Shown in pieces: positions 60,190 through 64,000 of a stretch of 64,000 bases of DNA. The stretch comes from Loxodes magnus (taxonomy: Eukaryota > Ciliophora > Karyorelictea > Loxodida > Loxodidae). The stretch's first letter is position 1. Each line of letters opens with the position of its first letter. Location: positions 351,741 through 415,740 of the forward strand of contig CAMPDV010000270.1 in the NCBI GenBank assembly GCA_946699065.1. The letters are read 5' to 3'. The notes beneath the pieces are model-generated. The model had not been told where the DNA came from and made no database searches. It was given only the letters and a program-made list of their open reading frames with translations. The translations under genes were made by a program, and so were the position numbers.

Positions 60190-63100
60190 ATTTTAAATTA
60201 GCTCATTGCAACATGAATTCATTTTCTGCTAAATAGCTAAGTGTTTAATAGTTTGCATAATAGCATAAAATTTAGATTTTTTCTATTAATGAAACTTGAA
60301 AGTATCAAAATTTAATCCCAATTAAAATTAAAGAATACAGAACATTAAAAAAAAACTGTGATGAAAACGAAAAAAGCTGGAAAAATGTGCTTTATTGTAA
60401 AGGAAGATCTTGATACTTGCTAAATAGAACTTGACTTTCAAGAACAGAATGATATATTTTTACTTATTAAAGTTAACAACAATATTTCGCAGCATATTAT
60501 ACGCCAACAGATGGAAAATCAATATAAATAAAAGATTTACCTTACCAAAATTTGGAACTAATTAATCGGGCAGCAAGAGATTAATCACTTATTTTTATGG
60601 GAGATTTAATGCTTTTTTGCAATTATATGAAACAATAATGTTTACAACACTTAAATGCTATAAGATTAAAAGCATTCATTGAAGAATAAGATTTGCAAAT
60701 AGTTAATGATTAAAGATTTAATATTTTTCGAAGTAGATTGGATTATATTATAACTAATTATCATAAAAAGATAGCCATTTCTATAATTTTCAACTTTATC
60801 TTTTAGTGGACTTGATACAGATCATTTTCCGATCTTATTAAATTTACAATTTTAAAATATAAAAAGAAATCTTACAAAACTTACTCCAAGAGTAAATTTC
60901 AAAATACATAAACTTAAGAACTTGAATATAAGAGAAAAGTACAGAACTGAGCTTGATGGATACTTAAGAAGTTTTGGGTAATTGAAGAAGATAACTTAGA
61001 AGATTATAAGGTTATATATTCTGAATACTAATTAATAATGATAATCAAATATTGGAATAAATTCCTTAAAATAAAAAATGAAATAGGTTCCCATGAAATT
61101 TAATTAATAGTTTTAATTCTGCGAAATAAGCGTAAGTTTCTTATTATAAAACACTAATACAATATGGAAGAGTCAATTAAATAGTAATTTAAAAGGCATA
61201 AATTAAAACAAGAAATTTTAATAGATATAAGCAGAAATACTGAAAATACAAATAAGAAAGACCAAATTAATAGAGAAGATATGAGTAAATCTCAGCCTGA
61301 AATTGTTAAATAAGCAAGAAAGCTTCTAAATCCTAAAAAATAAATCTTATATAGTCAGTGAAAGATTTTAAATTATTTAATAACTGGGAAAATAATTTAT
61401 TAAAAAAATTTAGTAATGCAGATCTAGAAGAATTGAGTAAATGAATTAAAAAAGTGAAAATATTTTTAGATATTGTGATTTTGTTAATAGTCTTAAGTAT
61501 TATATCTGTAAGGATTAAATTTTTAGCAAAAAGAAATATAAAAAAATAGGCGAAAAAGTCATCTGGAGGTGATGGGATTAAATTAGAATTAATCAAATAT
61601 GCTAATCACGAGTTTCATCTAGTAAATATGCTTGAATGCAAAATATTCCTGACTAACTTAAATAAATAAGAATAATCCTTATTTACAAAAAAGGGATTAA
61701 AAGCGATTGAAATAACTAAAAAAAAAATGCTCTCATAAATTTTATTAAAAAAATATATGAAAAAATATTTACTAAAAGATTAACGGATATATTTATAAGC
61801 ATAAAATCGTTCATCCATCATAACAAGAATTTCTAAAAGGGAGAAAAGCAACGTAGAGTGTATCCATTTTTCAATCAATAATTGACTTGAAGAGAAGATA
61901 AGAGAGAAAAAAACAATGTACTCACAACTTTTATTGATGTAGAAAAGATGCTTGATATATTATTAGGAAATTACTCTCTATCATTAGTTCAAAATTAAAC
62001 TTCTCTTTACTTTAATTAAAATTTTTGAGTCTTTTTATTAGAACCTTGAACTTTAAATTTCTTTTATACTGTACTCTTTCAAGGAAATTGGAGTAAAGCA
62101 ATAGAGTGTTATAAAGAAGTTCACATGGGCAGTTTTAGCTATTATTTTCTATGACTTTGTAGTAAGGTATTTTGAAACATATTAAAGGCAATTCGACTTC
62201 AGAATTTGTGGGCACATATTTCATACAAAGGCGAGGGCTGATAATTTTCTATTAATTTCAAATGAAGACAATATGAACTAATTAATAAAAGCAACATACC
62301 GAGAATTTGTTTGAGTTCATTAAGCTATAAGCTGAATCTTCAGCAAATCCAAAATAAGATATATCATTCCTGATAATTAAAAAATTATAACAATCATAAA
62401 TATTTAAAACACTTATAAAATTTTTTAAAATACTTTTAAATAGACTTTTAGAATATAAAAGGCAATAGAGCCTTTAAATATTATAAAAATAAATTTAATC
62501 AAAAATTTTACCTAGAGACAGTAGGTAGAATGAGTAAAATGTCAACTATAAGTCTTTATTTAGGAGACAATGAAACTAGAACGTAATAGTTTCCAATTTT
62601 TAGATATATAATTTTAAATAAAGAAATGATTAGAAAGATAATTTCCATTCATAAGTTTAGAACATTTTCTTGCAATTTCTAATACGATTTACAATAAAGG
62701 GATTATAAAATTATGCACTCTGAAATTTTATTTGAGGGAGCATAGATTTTTTTAGTATATTAGGAATATTAAGTTCTGTAAGAGATCATTTAAGGATTAA
62801 AAAATTCTAATATAATTATATTCTTATCCTATAATAAAAATTATCTCAATCATAATTTTAAAACCATAAAACAGACTTAGCAAGTTGACTTAAAAAAAAT
62901 AATTTAAAAAACTAATTGATATTCTTGAGTAAATGATGAAATATTAAAGGAAATACAATCTATTCAGATTATTTTAAAAGAGATACAGAAGAAGATGAAA
63001 AGTGAAAGATGACAATAAAAACAAAGAATGAAGAAGTATTAGAGGGAAATAATTGTAATAGATAATCTAGAAATAATTCAAGATATTTGATTAAATAGTG

Positions 63101-64000
63101 TTAAAAATAAATTTATTTCTATATGAAATATGTAAAAAAATATAAAATTTATTCATTTATTAAGTTGTAAATTTTTGAAAATTTTAAATATAAAAAGTAA
63201 GTTTTTAATAACAATAATATGATTATACATTAAAATATTTAGGATATTTGAACTCAATATTTTTTAGTTTCTTTTTCTATTACTGAATCTTAAAAAAAGC
63301 AAAATTTTATAATTTAAGTATTTATTTATACTCCATAAGTTAAAAATTTCTTTAATTTCATAACTTTATTTTAATTTTAGTACATCAAATTATAATTTTT
63401 TAATGCTTAAGATTTTTCATAGTGAAAACTTAATAATTAAACTTTTTTTTATTAGATAGAAAGGATTTTCATACCAAGTCAGAATTTATTATCAAGTTGT
63501 TGTGTCTTAGAAAAATGTGCAAAATATCATAGAAGGCTAAATAGCTTGGAGTGCTATTTAGCAAAGTACATTTTATGATTAACAAGTACGAAATGTTTCC
63601 AAACTTTTGCCAGATATATAAACAAAATCCTTCCTTTTAATAAAATAATAGGTAAGGATTATAGAGCTGGCTCAAGTGAGCACACTTGAATATTCAAAAA
63701 GCTAGTCAATGAATAAAAATAAAAAGTAGAAAAAAGAAAATGAAATTTATTTGACAAATAGATAGAATAAAACTTAAAAAATACAAAAAAGAGACATACA
63801 GATGAAATGTAATTAAATAAACAAGCGAAAAAGATAAAAATTTAATAAATAATAATTGACGCTCAATTACTCTAAAGAGATCTTTTAGAAGAAATTGATC
63901 CTGAACTCTCAAATTAGTAGGTATTAGATATGCTAGAAGAGGAACTTGATGAAGCACAAGCAATTCAAAGAGACCAGATGAAGCTAGAATCATTTATAGC
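60190..64000 (+). mobile_element. LINE ORF2 relic: endonuclease, RT and C-terminus (runs off the window)
   Basis: The most complete ORF2 here. The APE-type endonuclease begins KLAHCNMNSFSAKQLSVQQF, then IQIFSINETW (Trp is TGA), AAYYTPTDG, LIFMGDLM, DLQIVNDQRFNIFRSRLDYI and, after a frame change, TDHFPILLNL (to ~60850). RT follows: SGGDGIKLELI (~61560), IRIILIYKKG, a RIFTKRLTD-like stretch, FIDVEKMLD (motif A, ~61930), IGVKQQS (motif B, ~62090) and RADNFLLIS (motif C, ~62235, degenerate from YADD). Near 63510-63540 is VLEKCAKYHRR, the Cys/His domain end. Then come KIIGKDYRAGSSEHTW and the acidic tail LLEEIDPELSNQQVLDMLEE, up to the edge. Several frameshifts and a lost catalytic Asp/Tyr make it dead. 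Confidence 0.75.
63536..63562. other. Perfect 10-bp hairpin inside the ORF2 relic
   Basis: GCTAAATAGC-ttggagt-GCTATTTAGC, a 7-nt loop. It lies within the region aligned to the ORF2 C-terminal domain, so it may be chance or a local inversion. No other copy was seen in the window. Confidence 0.4.

Noticed and set aside
63652..63664. gtaaggattatag as a 13-nt intron restoring frame near the ORF2 end.
   Set aside because: The homologous site at ~862 lacks GT and is read through without an intron; LINE relics are not expected to contain introns.

Overview
The window looks like nuclear DNA of a ciliate with a reassigned genetic code. It is very AT-rich (roughly four fifths A+T by eye). Under the standard code it has only short open frames. 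When TAA and TAG are read as glutamine and TGA as tryptophan (TGA also serving as the only stop), recognisable proteins appear. TGA falls on expected Trp positions: the 'GEW' of MORN repeats, the 'ETW' motif of a LINE endonuclease, and many sites in an otherwise intact reverse transcriptase. This matches the karyorelictid code (Loxodes-like, NCBI table 27) or the Condylostoma code (table 28). I cannot choose between them, nor say whether this is germline or somatic DNA. All annotations below use this reading.

Layout. 0-1.2 kb: C-terminal relic of a LINE ORF2. 1.6-3.7 kb: the best host-like gene, a MORN + F-box-like + leucine-rich-repeat protein with one frameshift. 4.0-4.8 kb: a LINE-type ORF1 (coiled coil + CCHC zinc knuckle) followed by stem-loops and a TA tail. 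5.7-8.4 kb: more ORF2 relics and a GC-rich patch. 8.4-15.7 kb: mostly featureless. 15.7-25.6 kb: a diverged long inverted repeat with a 5.6-kb spacer; one arm carries an extra ~0.77 kb. Inside the spacer, 18.77-19.31 kb is a unit bounded by inverted hairpin ends. 31.25-34.47 kb: a second such unit, holding an ORF1 gene and a tandem structured repeat. 35.8-36.6 kb: another ORF1. 40.0-41.6 kb: two unidentified genes. 42.2-44.0 kb: a 5'-truncated LINE with an uninterrupted ORF2 that ends 10 nt before the same terminal hairpin. 44.5-53 kb: four more ORF1 relics. 60.2-64.0 kb: a long degenerate ORF2 with endonuclease, reverse transcriptase and C-terminal regions, running off the window.

The main story is a LINE family: ORF1 binds nucleic acid and ORF2 carries an APE-type endonuclease, RT and a C-terminal Cys/His domain. 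Its copies end in a conserved RNA hairpin plus an A/T-rich simple-repeat tail. ORF1 appears repeatedly without ORF2. Hairpin ends also occur in outward-facing pairs around other coding sequence. No rRNA, tRNA, CRISPR array or bacterial-type operon was seen. Outside the listed genes the DNA is too AT-rich, and the code too permissive, to call genes from open frames alone.
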